Below are positions 21,317 to 33,718 of a DNA stretch of 64,000 nt, one piece after another (the first letter of the stretch is position 1; each line of letters starts with the position of its first letter). The stretch covers positions 22,314,451 through 22,378,450 of the forward strand of contig NC_053149.1 of NCBI RefSeq assembly GCF_016808335.1. The letters are read 5' to 3'. The notes beneath the pieces are model-generated. The model searched no databases, was not told where the DNA came from, and saw only the letters and a program-made list of their open reading frames with translations. A program made the translations under genes and the position numbers. Source of the DNA: Panicum virgatum (Eukaryota; Streptophyta; Magnoliopsida; Poales; Poaceae).

Positions 21317-22033
21317 TTATTTTCTTCCTCCTCTACCCGTGCCTGGTCGTATCACCTCTGCGATGCTGTAAGGTCCTTCCCATGGCGGTGAAAGCTTGTG
21401 CTTGTTCTTCATCAACATGACCCATCACAGAACAAGATCTCCGACCTGCAGTGTCCAAGTAGAGCAAAAGGAGTTCGCAGGGGTCCGGTGTGACGAGCAC
21501 TAGCGGAGAGGATAGGAGAGCCTTGAGGCAGTCGAGGGCCACCTGTGCCTCCTCCGTCAAGACAAAGGTGTCAGATTTCTTGAGAATTTGTACAGCAGTA
21601 GGCCTCGCTCTCCCAGCCGGGCGATGAACCGGCTGAGCGCCACCAAGCACCCGGTTAACCTTTGGACGCCCTTAACGCCACGGATGGGTCCCATGTTGTT
21701 GATGGCTGCGATTTTGTCGTGGTTGGCTTCGATGCCACACTCAGACACCATGTACCCGAGAAGTTTACCTTTGGGCACACCGAATGTGCATTTCTCAGGA
21801 TTCAACTTGATGTTGAATCTTTTGAGATTTGCGAATGCGGCACTCATGGTGGCGACCAGGTCGTCTGCGTGCGGTTTCTTGATGATGATGTCGTCAACGT
21901 AGACCGCGACCGTCGCCCGAGGTGGGTCCGGCCGGTCGGGGCCGATCGGCGGGTCGATCTGGTCGGAAAAATAGGCTTGCATGCATCGCTGGTATGTTGC
22001 CCCTGCATTCTTGAGACCGAACGGCATCGACAC
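21317..22033 (-). pseudogene. pol: Element B pol remnant: RT fused by deletion to the integrase C-terminus
   Basis: From 22033 the minus strand encodes MPFGLKNAGATYQRCM, the catalytic YVDD (about 21898-21887), FGVPKGKLLGYMVS and the RT thumb. The connection domain LLSSPLVLVTPDPCELLLLY breaks off near 21450. In another frame it runs into VGDLVL...HKLSPPWEGPYSIAEVIRPG, the C-terminus of a Gypsy integrase, ending TAA at 21317-21319. RNase H and the integrase core are therefore deleted. At 22033 the RT is cut by element C; its N-terminal half is missing. Confidence 0.85.
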
Positions 22034-23498
22034 TGTTGGCGCTCCTTAAGTACCCCTTTTATCCCTTGTTTATCCTTGATAATGGCATGAATTCAATATC
22101 AAAATCACTAACCGTCCTAACCCCGGCCTAATTATTGGTCATTTTCACATATGCACATATATTTTGGAGGAACTTCGTTTTTGCAGGTTTTTGGCCTATT
22201 TTGGAGCATGAAATGACGAGGCCCGTGATCGAGCGCTAACACGGAGAAAGACGAAGGCCAAAGCCCAAAGGAAGGACCAAAGCCCATGTTGATTCGAAGC
22301 ACATTCATGCACATCCATCCTCTAAGAGAGCCCAAAGGACCAAGCCCACGAAGATGAGATCAAGATACTTCGGGATTAAGCAAAGCAAATGAAGATTTAA
22401 GGAAGGATTCCCTATCCTATCCTTTCCTCGAAGATATCTCCAAGATAACGACGTCAAAAGGGGTGCAATCGTGAAGGACAGAAACTCTAGAAGATGCGAG
22501 GAGTCTACACGCCAAAGATGAGACCGAGGCGAGCCCGAAAAGGGGTAGGCCGGCCGGCTTAGGCCCATGGGGCCGGCCGGCCCAGCCCTTTTCTGAGGCG
22601 GTTTGCCTTCCCCTTCGACCGGTGGCTTCCTCGGCTTATAAATAGCTCGCACCTTATTCAACTTGAAGCATCCATCCAACCAGAACTCGACGAAAACCTA
22701 GGGCCAAGACCAGAGGGAGACGACGGCCGCCGCAAGTCTTCGAAGTTGTTTAGGAGATGGCTTAGGCCATCCCTAGCCGCCATGGCCTCCCTGCATGGTT
22801 GTGTCATGGTGGAGTTCATGAGCTAGTTGGAGTCGTCAATGGTGTATACGCGGTGGTGGCGATCCAAACGAATCTATTATGTGAGTAATGTCTTCATGTC
22901 ATCCGATCTATTTAGCGATCATGTCTCTCCTCTTTCGATTTCGTTCTTGCTTTGGGTGCGCTTATTCCTAGATCTATTCTCAAGATAGATTGCATGGGGT
23001 GTTCTTGTAGCTATGGTGGCTAGGAGTTCATACCGGATCTACCCAAAGGGGGTTCGACTTGCTTCAGGGTATCCCGTTGAAAAGGGGGGCGTCGTGACAG
23101 GCCGTCTCCACAGAGTAGGTTGGGTATCGAGGGATCGGATTGGAGGTTTTGATTTAAAGAGGCTTTGGATGAGATGCATGTTGATCTTACTCGTTTAGCT
23201 AGAACTACAACTAGAATGCATGTGATAGGTTTAGTCATGCCTTTGGTCATGCTTTATCATTACCGATGTTCATGGATGAGATCAACCTTCGTACATCACT
23301 CATATTTATCAAAGGTTCACCTTTTATATGCAATTAATGCTTCATGTTAGGATAGATCCGTTAGATTAGATGGAAAACCCTAGTAAGTTCATTGTCGATC
23401 CACAGATTGATAAACCTTGGGGGAATACTCTAAGGGAAAAGCTACCACGAACCGTGCGCTTACGGTATACAAATCGGGGGCGTTAGTGAACGTTAACA
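22034..23498 (+). repeat. Element C 5' LTR, 1,465 bp
   Basis: It runs TGTTGGCG...GTTAACA, with a TATAAATA box at 22637-22644 and GGCCGGCC palindromes at about 22548-22582. It is nearly identical to 30551-31967, which implies a recent insertion. Confidence 0.92.
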
Positions 23499-23506
23499 AG
23501 CTTTTC

Positions 23507-23524
23507 TGGCGCCGTTGCCGGGGA
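23507..23524 (+). other. Element C primer-binding site (tRNA-Asp type)
   Basis: TGGCGCCGTTGCCGGGGA lies 8 bases after the LTR end. It is the complement of the 3' end of plant tRNA-Asp(GUC), as I recall that sequence (...CCCCGGCAACGGCGCCA). Confidence 0.8.
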
Positions 23525-26500
23525 TCGGCAACTCGAACACTAGGGGGATCTATCTAATTTTTTGGGCTAACCCTAAATTTTATTATTGCATATACCCTTG
23601 TTTTCTTGTTCGTGTCCTTGAAAGCAGGTGGAAAAAGCTAGACACCAAACTTGGGCTTCGAGAAGTCCACAACCCGCTCCAACAAACTTCGACAATCGAC
23701 GACAAGACGATCGAGGAGTTCTCGACATCAACATCGAAAACCCTAGATCCACTTCGACAAGATGTGAATAACATCAAGTTTCGCTCTTTAGTGGTAGGTG
23801 CTAACTTTTGTTAGTGGCCCAGCATCCGCTATCGAGTCCCCACTCCCTAAAGCAAAAGATGATAAATAAGGTACGCCGCCGTGTCAATTGATTTTAAAGA
23901 CTAATGTTTTTGGGAAGATTTGTTTGCTCAAGCAATAGGTATGAAGCATGTCCGAAAAGAAAATCGTGCGATTGGATCATCATCATCTATGAAGTGTCGC
24001 TGTTGTGATGAGTTTTTCATCCAAGATCAGATATGTGCCATGAGGAAATAATACATTATTATGAAGTTCCGTCAAGTCTTCTTTCCAACACATCAAAAAT
24101 CGTTAATTTTTGAGATCGGTGTGAAGAGTTATGGAAAGATCTTTCAACGCTGCGTGTTCTGAAATCTCTCGGGACGAAGCGTAGCGCCGGAGTAAAACAA
24201 TCATAACTTTTTCATCCGAGGTCCAATTTGGGTAAATGACCACTTGTTGGAAACATAATTTGATACACCTCACAATGAGCTTGGAGTTTGGTACATGTTC
24301 TGCACTGGACAAAGGAGCAATTCAACGAAGAAAGGTGCAGCAGCAAACAACGGAGAAAGTGATGACGATGTCAAAGGATGATTGGAAGGCCGAGTGCACA
24401 AAAGATGATGATTTGAAGTTGACCAAAGCTGGAGGCAACAAGATTAGAAGAATCATGACACCACCTATCTTCTCCAGTGGGATGCTCGATATACTTCTAG
24501 TCGAGTGATGATATCAATGAAGAAAACCGCTCAGATCATCAACACAAAGCACGGGAGCCTCCACTAATCCCGATACCTTGGGTAAAGCAAGAATCATGGA
24601 GAAGACACATCATTGAAGCCATGCTATGTGCTGGTAAATCAATGGTGATGACCTTGAAGCCAAGGACGCACGACAAGACGCTCCAAAGACCACATGATTG
24701 AGATCATTGACATATTCGGATGAATTCACAAGAAGATACTATTCTCATCAATATTCTGCTCGACCTCAGAAGAAAATTGCAGTATATTTTTGGATATTCA
24801 AAAGCTCCACGAAGTTCCGATTCCAACGAATCAAGAATGAAGTCAATCGAAGTTTCCCACAAGAAGTTATGGCCAAAACATCAAAAGTCGTGCACTCTGA
24901 AATTTTCTGGACAGCACGCAGCGCTAAAGTAAAACGGTCATAACTCTCTCATTTGGACTCCGTTTAAAGCGAGTGACCACTCGTTGGAAAGGTAATTTCA
25001 TAAAATTTTCAATAGATCTATATTTTGGTATATGTTCTGTTGAGTGTACATGAGAGATTATACGAAGAAGAGGCAGGAGCAACGCGATGAGAACAATATA
25101 GAAAAGATGATGATGACAACAATGAAGAGGAGCTTGGGCGATGTTTTCATCAAGCGTACATGATAAAATTTTTGAGGCTTAGAGCAGAGGAAGAACCCCA
25201 ATGACATTGGCAAATGAAGGCACAAGCGGTCGACCTTAGACAAATGAAGATGTTGCAAACAAACCACGACGGATTACAAGAGCGCAACATTCAACACATG
25301 GAGACGTGAGAAGCAAATCACGACGGACCACGAAGAGTGCATCAAGATGTCATCTCGCACAAAGCACCACGACTCCAATGAGTATGAAAAAGCTCCGAGG
25401 CTAAGGTATACAGTGAATTCTCAAGCTTCTATTGGTTTTGTTGATAATCTTTAAAAATCTCATGCTCGAACCAATAGTCGGAATGAGAGTTTAAATTCTA
25501 TGCCTTGTTCTTTTCATGATGATAGGCTAGAGTTTCTTGAGAAGGTTGATTTCATGCTTAAAGAACCTTTGCCTAATAATGAGCTCCGCGCTATGCAAGA
25601 AGCACATGCCGCATTTAATTACACCATGCCTTGTTGATGAAATTTAATTGAGGATGTGATTATGTTGCATATGTTTACAAATAATTGCGAATCTCGATCT
25701 TTCTTTGCGCTTGGTCAAGCTCATGACCCTAAAAGAGCACATGTCGGGAGAAGCCCCGAATTTCACTAACCATGCAGGACATGAAACTCAAATGATGAGG
25801 AGGGAAACTGTGCCAAAAATTTTGAACACCATCATCAACATCTTCAAGTTTCAAGAACGGAGGTCGCTAAGCCTCATCAATTTTGTGCACAAGTCCAGAG
25901 ATTTGCAATGCAAGAAAGTTTAATATTCAGGATCTCCATCAAGTCCTCGGTTCAACGCATCCATGATCGTTACAATTGAAAACCCACGGGAGGAGCTATG
26001 TCTCAAACATCGGAGATGCACGTGCTGAAATCAGCACGAGGCAGATTGCAGTAACGGGGAAAAAGGGGCATAACTCCCTCAATTGGAATGCGTTTTGGGT
26101 AAATGAATACTTGTTGGAAAGAAGATTTCATGCACCTTGCATTGGATCAATTGGTTGGTGCAACTTCCAATCTGGACAGAGAGGAAAATCCGTGAAAAAA
26201 AGGTAGCGATAAAGGACAATAAAGAAGGAGGTGACCATGATGGGAGAGACGATTGAGCAAGTTTTCCATTAAGCGTGATTGATCATGTCCAACATGGGAA
26301 GTGGAATAAGAGCTGCATGGAATACCTTCACCTCTTGCATGAAGGACCATGGCTTCGCATCAATGAGAAGGTATGTAAGAAAGTCGAGCTCTATGACTCT
26401 AAATGAAGCGCTTTGCGGGAGGCAACCCGATCTTTTATTTTATATATATTAATATGACCGTCTACATTGCGCTCTTTAATCGAAATATCAAGTAACATTG

Positions 26501-27978
26501 TACCATTGCTCTAATAAAAACCACAACTTCATGTTGTTCATTCTAAATGTTATTGAGGGAGCACTTTGTTATTTGATCTTGGGAAACTTGTAGACCTTTT
26601 TGTGTGCCTATTAGTGTTTAGAGTCTTTTTCTTTGTGTCCCTTTTAGAGAGATTTATGAAGCATTGTACCACCCTTTGATTCTAAACTTGTGGCTAGTTA
26701 GCTTAGGCTAACTTTTTGTTTTGTTTTAGACCACCTCATCATGTCATATTGTTTTGTTCACCCACCCCATGTTGCATTGCATACCATGTTGTTCGTCTCA
26801 CCCTTGCATTGCATTGCATGTTGCATTTAAAAAAAACATTTTCTAAAAACATTGACTAGCTTCGCTTTTGAGATCCCAAAACCCTTAGGAAAACCACTCA
26901 TAGAGCAATCCTAAAACCATAGGTTATGTTTTTCATTCAAAAAAAAAATCTAACTTTTGTTTCTCTCTAGTTTTTTTGAAACCACCTTAGATAGAATTTC
27001 TATACCCAACATTCTCTATTCAAAATTTTTGTTTTAAGCCAAAAATATAGGAAACCCATAAACCCACTTCTAAAACCTTGTTAGCTCGGTTGGTTGGTCC
27101 TTTTTCGATGAATAACCTTTTCATTGACAAAAGCCTCACTTCTTATGAAGTGTCGCGAAGGCTTTTTGTTACTCTTATCAATTGTTTTTGAATAAGCTAG
27201 TTGCGGAACAACATCGAAAGGTCCTTTCAATCTTGCTAACACTTGTTTTTGCTAACTCTGCATTTGCACTTTGCATCCATTCCATTGTTCGTGCCCTCAT
27301 TTTGCTAGCTTGGTCTCAATCTTATTGATGTATGCTTTCCTATCCATGTAATGCTTATCATGATAGCATTTTCCTTTTTGCAATCTTGTGTAAACATGGT
27401 GTTTAGACATGATTGAAGACCATCATCATTTAGTTACCAAGCTATGAGGTTGCATTTGGTTGTTTTATAAGCTTTGCAATGCGCTTTATTTTTTTTTCTT
27501 GTGCTATGAAGGCCTATTGATCTTGGGATAGACATGGTGTTTTGACCTTTGTTAAATAAGTCTTTGTGGCTATGGAGAAGTTCGGCAACCTAGTTGTAAA
27601 CATGGTGTTTAGAACTAGGTGTAAACATTGTCTTTCTTTATATACCTTCCTCTCATTTGCATTTACACTAGCACACACGTACATTCACTAGTTTCGCTAA
27701 GCTAGCTATGCCACAAATTGAGATCTTAGGAATGGTAGGTTTGTTGGCATTTGTTTCTACTCCCGACCATCACCTTGGGGGTAGATTGTGCACTTGAATT
27801 GTTTTGCAGGCATGACAAAGTGTTCCCGTGAATTCGTGATCAAAGAAGAAATCAAATTCGTCAATATCTCCAAAGTTCGAGAGCAAGCCTCGCTGTTTTC
27901 ATCAAATTTTGCACATGGACAGAGGCGTACAAGGAAGAAAAAGTTGATATTCAGAAGCTCCATGAAATTCCCGTTCCA

Positions 27979-28082
27979 ACGCATCCAAGATCAATGCATT
28001 TGAAGACCCGTACAAGGAGTTATGGCAAAAACGCATCCAAGATCAATGCATTTGAAGACCCGTACAAGGAGTTATGGCAAAA
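27979..28082. repeat. 52-bp exact tandem duplication in element C
   Basis: Positions 27979-28030 and 28031-28082 are identical, beginning ACGCATCCAAGATC. The duplication lies within the fourth copy of C's internal repeat. Confidence 0.95.
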
Positions 28083-29452
28083 ACTTTGGACGTTGCGTGT
28101 TCTGAAATTCGTCGGGACAGATTGCAGCGCTGTGATAAAATGGACATAACTCTATTGTTCGGAATCAATTTTGGGAGAATAAAGACTCGTTGGAAAGAAA
28201 AATTCGTGCACTTCGCAATGGAGCAATGTTTTAGTACAGGTTCTGTTCTGGAAATTGAAAGAAAAATTCGTGAAGATGCGGCAGCAATGAGACAACAAGG
28301 AATTGAAGGTGGCGACGACGACGTGAAGCAATGATTGGGACCATGACTTAGTACAAGAAGAAGTTGAAGGAAATTGAGGCAACAAAGGTGAAGACACATT
28401 GAAGATGATATTCATACACATGAGGGAAGGACTTCAAGAATTTCAAGATGGTCCATCTTCTCCTTCCACGCCTAGCATCATGCTAAGCATGGGGGAGGAT
28501 TTCATGGACAAGGAAGAAAGATCTCATGAAGTAAGATAATCACAGTTGCCACAAGATGCTCATGATTCTTCTTCCATGCTTAGCATAATGCTTAAGTATG
28601 GGGGAGGCCGTGCTACACTTCATTACGAGCATCGAGAAGGACGGTAATTCTTCCTCAACTCTCTCTTTTTCTAAATGCTTGTACATATATGCCTTCAACC
28701 AAAGATGCAACCTTTGTATATCTCTCCCTATAATAACATGGCTTCTAGGAAGACGACCTAGTTTTGTTTTTATTTTCAATAAGTGTAGGATCACCATCAC
28801 TTTGAGCTCACCACAATGATACATTTTGGCAATTCCTTATGCTTATGGAAAAATGATGAAAGTTGATGCTTTGTTTTACCTACGCTATGTTGTATATGAC
28901 TTGACCACTTGCTCTCAATTAAATGGAATTAAAATGATTAAATACCGGCTCTTTTATTTGTGGAGGTTAAATGACTAATTCTAGACCCACATATTCTATG
29001 TTGCTCTTTGATTTAAGTCTACCGATGACCTTACACCTTGTGATTGTTTAATTTGAAAACTTAATTCCTATGCTATCTACATTTGTGAATCTCTTGCAAA
29101 GTTCTACCTACCAAAGCCTATACATACATATTCTTTCATGATGAAACCTTTAGATTGCAAACTTATATTTTGATGAGTTGGATTAAGATTGTTTTCTTTT
29201 GTATGAGACTAAGAAGCTGGTCATTCCGTTTTTTTTGTAACCTTCTTTTTGCTAGCCTATCTATCCACGCATTGTGAGTTTCCACTTCGGGAATTTTGCA
29301 AACCTCGCTGGATATCCACCCTAAACCAAAAATATCTTTTTGTGATTACCTCCTTGACCACAACCCAATTTGAGTATGGATTATCATTTCGACGGAATCA
29401 AAAGAATCAAGGGCACCATATAAAGAAAAGTTTTGGGAGACAAGGCTCCCCG

Positions 29453-29623
29453 GAGATACTTTGATGCCTAATAGAATCGCGACTTGGCTTTGGGTTTGCT
29501 TTGCTCTTGCATGGTTTACCTAGAGTACATCAACTATCGTGTTCTTGTTGTTCGTTACCGATTATCCTCGTGTAGTGACAGTATGCGGGAGGGAAAGGTT
29601 TTGATCCTGGAACACACCTTCAA
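29453..29623 (+). repeat. Fragment of a D-type LTR inside element C
   Basis: Read on the plus strand this matches the complement of 34030-34205 and 52730-52905 in element D's LTRs, including CTCGTGTAGTGACAGTATGCGGGAGGG. It is a partial LTR in the sense orientation of C, with no flanking LTR ends. Confidence 0.85.
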
Positions 29624-30536
29624 GCGGTTTTACAAAGAAGGTGAATTTGAGATACTTACCCTAGCTAGTTGGTTCTCCCACTATTCATACTCGAGGACGA
29701 GCATTCGTTCAAGCATGGGGGGATGGCTGGGTAAGTATTCTGTGTTATCAAAAGTTCTAAGGAGCAAAAAGAAAGAAAAAAATGAAAAATGAAAAAAAGG
29801 GAGAAAAGAAAAAAAAGAGAAGAATAAAATGCTCCTTAGTTCTTTTTGGTTTCATTAATTTTCCAAGTTACTTTGAAGAATTATTCCATACTCAAATCTT
29901 CCAACCATGTGCAATCCGATAACGAGAACTTCATTTGTGTCTCGGGATCATCCATTTGCCACTTGCACATGTCCACCTATCTAAATGTGTGTGTTTCATC
30001 TTTCTTCCTCTCCAACATTACTTTCCAATGGCCTTTTTGACTAGTCTCAGTAAATCCAATAGATCTCTCTCTTAGTTTGACAATATTTTAGATATAATGT
30101 TTTGCTAGGATTGTTTTACATACCAAGCTCCACATAAGCCTTCCACTTTTACATATGAGTAGAATAGGTTGAAAACAATCTAATGTAGGCTTGAGCGACT
30201 TGATGAGATGAGTATTTCCATGATCTTTTGCAAGAGAACCTCACTTATGTTTGATATGCATTCTTTTGAAAACTCTTCATGATGAAACAAGGTAAAGGTT
30301 TGAAGTTCGCTTAAGTTTGAGAGCATTGCATTTATTTATTATTGTGGCTTGTTCTTTAATTGCTAGTCTATCTTCCATAATGAAAAAGTAGCCGGTCACA
30401 ACATGAACTTAAATACTAAATACTTGAGAGAGCAATATGTCTTGTTATGTATGACTAAGTGCAGAGAGGACATTGAGGGGCAACGCTGATTTCTTTATAA
30501 GCAAAGCTCCTGGACTTACTCGAGGATGAGCAAGGT

Positions 30537-30550
30537 TTAAGCATGGGGAA
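30537..30550 (+). other. Element C polypurine tract
   Basis: TTAAGCATGGGGAA directly precedes the 3' LTR at 30551. The same motif abuts the 3' LTRs of D and E. Confidence 0.75.
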
Positions 30551-31967
30551 TGTTGGCGCTCCTTAAGTACCCCTTTTATCCCTTGTTTATCCTTGATAAT
30601 GGCATGAATTCAATATCAAAATCACTAACCGTCCTAACCCCGGCCTAATTATTGGTCATTTTCACATATGCACATATATTTTGGAGGAACTTCGTTTTTG
30701 CAGGTTTTTGGCCTATTTTGGAGCATGAAATGACGAGGCCCATGATCGAGCGCTAACACGGAGAAAGACGAAGGCCAAAGCCCAAAGGAAGGACCAAAGC
30801 CCATGTTGATTCGAAGCACATTCATGCACATCCATCTTCTAAGAGAGCCCAAAGGACCAAGCCCACGAAGATGAGATCAAGATACTTCGGGATTAAGCAA
30901 AGCAAATGAAGATTTAAGGAAGGATTCCCTATCCTATCCTTTCCTCGAAGATATCTCCAAGATAACGACGTCAAAAGGGGTGCAATCGTGAAGGACAGAA
31001 ACTCTAGAAGATGCGAGGAGTCTACACGCCAAAGATGAGACCGAGGCGAGCCCGAAAAGGGGTAGGCCGGCCAGCCTAGGCCCATGGGGCCGGCCGGCCC
31101 AGCCCTTTTCTGAGGCGGTTTGCCTTCCCCTTCGACCGGTGGCTTCCTCGGCTTATAAATAGCTCGCACCTTATTCAACTCGAAGCATCCATCCAACCAG
31201 AACTCGACGAAAACCTAGGGCCAAGACCGGAGGGAGACGACGGCCGCCGTAAGTCTTCGAAGTTGTTTAGGAGATGGCTTAGGCCATCCCTAGCCGCCAT
31301 GGCCTCCCTGCGTGGTTGTGTCATGGTGGAGTTCATGAGCTTGTTGGAGTCATCAATGGTGTATACGCGGTGGTGGCGATCCAAACGAATCTATTATGTG
31401 AGTAATGTCTTCATGTCATCCGATCTATTTAGCGATCATGTCTCTCCTCTTTCGATTTCGTTCTTGCTTTGGGTGCGCTTATTCCTAGATCTATTCTCAA
31501 GATAGATTGCATGGGGTGTTCTTGTAGCTATGGTGGCTAGGAGTTCATACCGGATCTACCCAAAGGGGGTTCGACTTGCTTCAGGGTATCCCGTTGAAAA
31601 GGGGGGCGTCGTGACAGGCCATCTCCACAGAGTAGGTTGGGTATCGAGGGATCGGATTGGAGGTTTTGATTTAAAGAGGCTTTGGATGAGATGCATGTTG
31701 ATCTTACTCATTTAGCTAGAACTACAACTAGAATGCGTGTGATAGGTTTATTCATGCCTTCGGTCATGCTTTATCATTACCGATGTTCATGGATGAGATC
31801 AACCTTCGTACATCACTCATATTTATCAAAGGTTCACCTTTTATATGCAATTAATGCTTCATGTTAGGATAGATCCGTTAGATTAGATGGAAAACCCTAG
31901 TAAGTTCATTGTCGATCCACATATTGATAAACCTTGGGGGAATACTCTAAGGGAAAAGCTACCACGA
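30551..31967 (+). repeat. Element C 3' LTR, 3' end deleted
   Basis: It matches 22034-23442 almost base for base, with a TATAAATA box at 31154-31161. It stops after ...AAGCTACCACGA at 31967, where the 5' LTR continues for about 56 more bases. B's protease sequence follows directly. Confidence 0.9.
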
Positions 31968-33718
31968 CCGCCTTGGTCTCATCGGTCGAGATGAAAGCCG
32001 GTGACTGGCTAGGCTTGCTAGGGTCGGGACGGCACTCGGGAGTGGTGGCGTGAAGCTGCCCGAGCTCAGCCCATGAATGGCATGATATACCCCCTTCCAG
32101 TCCACCAGCTCGAACGTGAGGGTCTCGGTGCGGAAGTTGGATTTGCTGCCAAACGTGACCGGCAAGTCGATGTTGCCGACCGGGTATGCCTTCATGCCCG
32201 GCAAGATGCCGTAGAAGGGGAAGAGGAATTCCCGCAAGTAGGCTTGCGGGATTCCCATGGCTTCCAGGGTGTCCAGTAGAGGACGTTGAGGCTGCTGCCC
32301 TTGTCCATCAACACCTTGGACAGGCGCATGTTGCTGACGACGAGGTCGACGACAAGAGAATAGCTTCCAGGCCGAGGAATGCTGACTGTCTGGTTGTCCT
32401 GATCGAAAATGATGGGCATGGATGCCCACTTCAACTTTCTAGGAATGGAACTTGCGGCAGCACATACCTCGCGAAGCCGAACCTTCTGCAGTCGCCTAGA
32501 GCACTCATCCTCCAGGCCGCCGATGATCACCAAGCACTGATCCACATCCGAGAACTCTCCTTCCCCCAGCGTCGGGCCTCTTGTCACGGCCATTGCCTTC
32601 GGTCTTAGCTATCCTGAGGTGGAGGCGCTTCATCATATCAAAATCCTTGAACTTGTGGTTCACCGGATAGCCATGGTTGGTGCATGGCTTCTCCAGGAGC
32701 TAGTTGAAGTGGTCGTTTCTCGGCGGGCGCTTATCTTGGCTCTCGGTCACCGTGACCTCGCCGATGGCGGGAGGTTGGCGGTTCTTCTTATTACTTCTAT
32801 CCTTGTGGCTCGAGGAAGGCCTGTCGCGGTCATGCCGCTTCACCTTCGCCGCGTGCTGGTCGCGCTGGAAGACGGCCCCGACTGCCTCCTTGCTGGAGGC
32901 GTGATTAGTGGTGATCTCCAGGAGCTTGTGCGTAGTGTGCGGCTTCTGGCACCCCAGTTTGTGGACTAGGGTCTTGCAGTGCGTCCTGCTGAGGAACGTG
33001 CCAATGATGTCGGCATCAACGACACCCAGCAGTGAGTTGCACTGCTTGGAGAAGAGCCGGATGTAGTCGTGCAAGGACTCGCCGGGCTCCTGCTTGCAGT
33101 TCTTGAGGTCCCAAGAGTTGCCAGGGCGTACGTACGTGCCTTGAAAGTTGCCAATGAACACATTCCGGAGATCTGCCCAGCTGCCGATGGAGTCGGCGGG
33201 CAAAAAATCCAGCTAGGCACGGATGTTCTCTCCCAAGCATATAGGGAGGTACTGGATGATGAAGCGGTCGTCACTTGCTCCTCCGGCCCGGCATGCAAGC
33301 CGGTAGTCATTCAGCCACATGCCGGGGTTCGTATCTCTAGTATACTTCATGACGTTCGCCGGCGGTTGGAAGTGTTGGGGGAAAGGCGCCCCCCGTATCG
33401 CTCTGGAGAAGGCGTTTGGCCCGGTGGGGTCCGGGCTCGGACTCCGGTCGCGATCCACATCAAGCTTGCAGGGGCGTCCCCCATGCCGGAGTGGTGAGCG
33501 CTCCGGGTTAGGCACGTATGACCGCACATCTTCTGCTCAAGCGGCCGCACGATCGACATCGGCGTGGTGCCTCGCCTGCTGCCGGCCTCGGATCACGCTG
33601 CGCGCGTCGTAGTTGGGACCGACACGGTCATGAATCGGTGGCCTCGGCAGGAGAGGAGCGGATGCCGCCACTGGGGCTGGCGCGCCGCCCATGTTGGCCT
33701 GCTGTGCAGGTGGGGTGC
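31968..33718 (-). pseudogene. gag-pro: Element B gag and protease segment
   Basis: On the minus strand, from 33718: a basic/Pro-rich stretch, then the Tat-type gag core (NVMKYTRDTNPGMWLNDYRL, IGSWADLRNVFIGNFQGTY, ESLHDYIRLFSKQCN, about 33375-33015), a Lys/Arg/Ser-rich region, and a protease region with SIPRPGSYSLVV and VLMDKGSSLNVLY (about 32380-32290; DKG in place of DSG). Lesions include a TAG in the gag core at about 33212 (TGG expected from relatives), another at about 33537, and stops and frameshifts around 32700-32500 and 32190. It is flanked by insertions D (right) and C (left). About 0.7 kb of RT expected between here and 22033 is missing. Confidence 0.85.

Larger units (their letters stand above)
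23525..30536 (+). other. Element C non-coding interior with four copies of a diverged repeat of about 260 bp
   Basis: Four related segments lie at about 24062-24315, 24800-25060, 25935-26195 and 27955-28262. Each has, in order, TTCCAACGCATCCA, GAGTTATGGC, GTTCTGAAAT, GGACAGxxxGCAGCGC, CATAACTC, ACTCGTTGGAAAG, and TTCATGCAC or a close variant. A 52-bp exact tandem duplication lies at 27979-28082. 29453-29623 is a piece of a D-type LTR. PPT-like motifs (AAGCATGGGGG) recur at 28483, 28591 and 29710. No open frame exceeds about 120 codons or shows a recognisable domain. Confidence 0.75.
22034..31967 (+). mobile_element. Element C: large non-coding LTR retrotransposon (LARD-like)
   Basis: LTRs lie at 22034-23498 and 30551-31967 with a PBS at 23507 and a PPT at 30537-30550, so it reads on the plus strand. 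The 7-kb interior has no gag, protease, RT or integrase in any frame. Its LTR matches that of element E (shared start TGTTGGCGCTCCTTAAGTA and end GAATACTCTxAGGGAAAAGCTAC). The left junction interrupts B's RT. The right LTR lacks its last 58 bp, so no target duplication can be seen. It would depend on an autonomous relative. Confidence 0.85.

Noticed and set aside
23507..23524. tRNA gene
   Set aside because: Only the complement of a tRNA 3' end; it is a primer-binding site. The same applies at 50020, 52386 and 58901.
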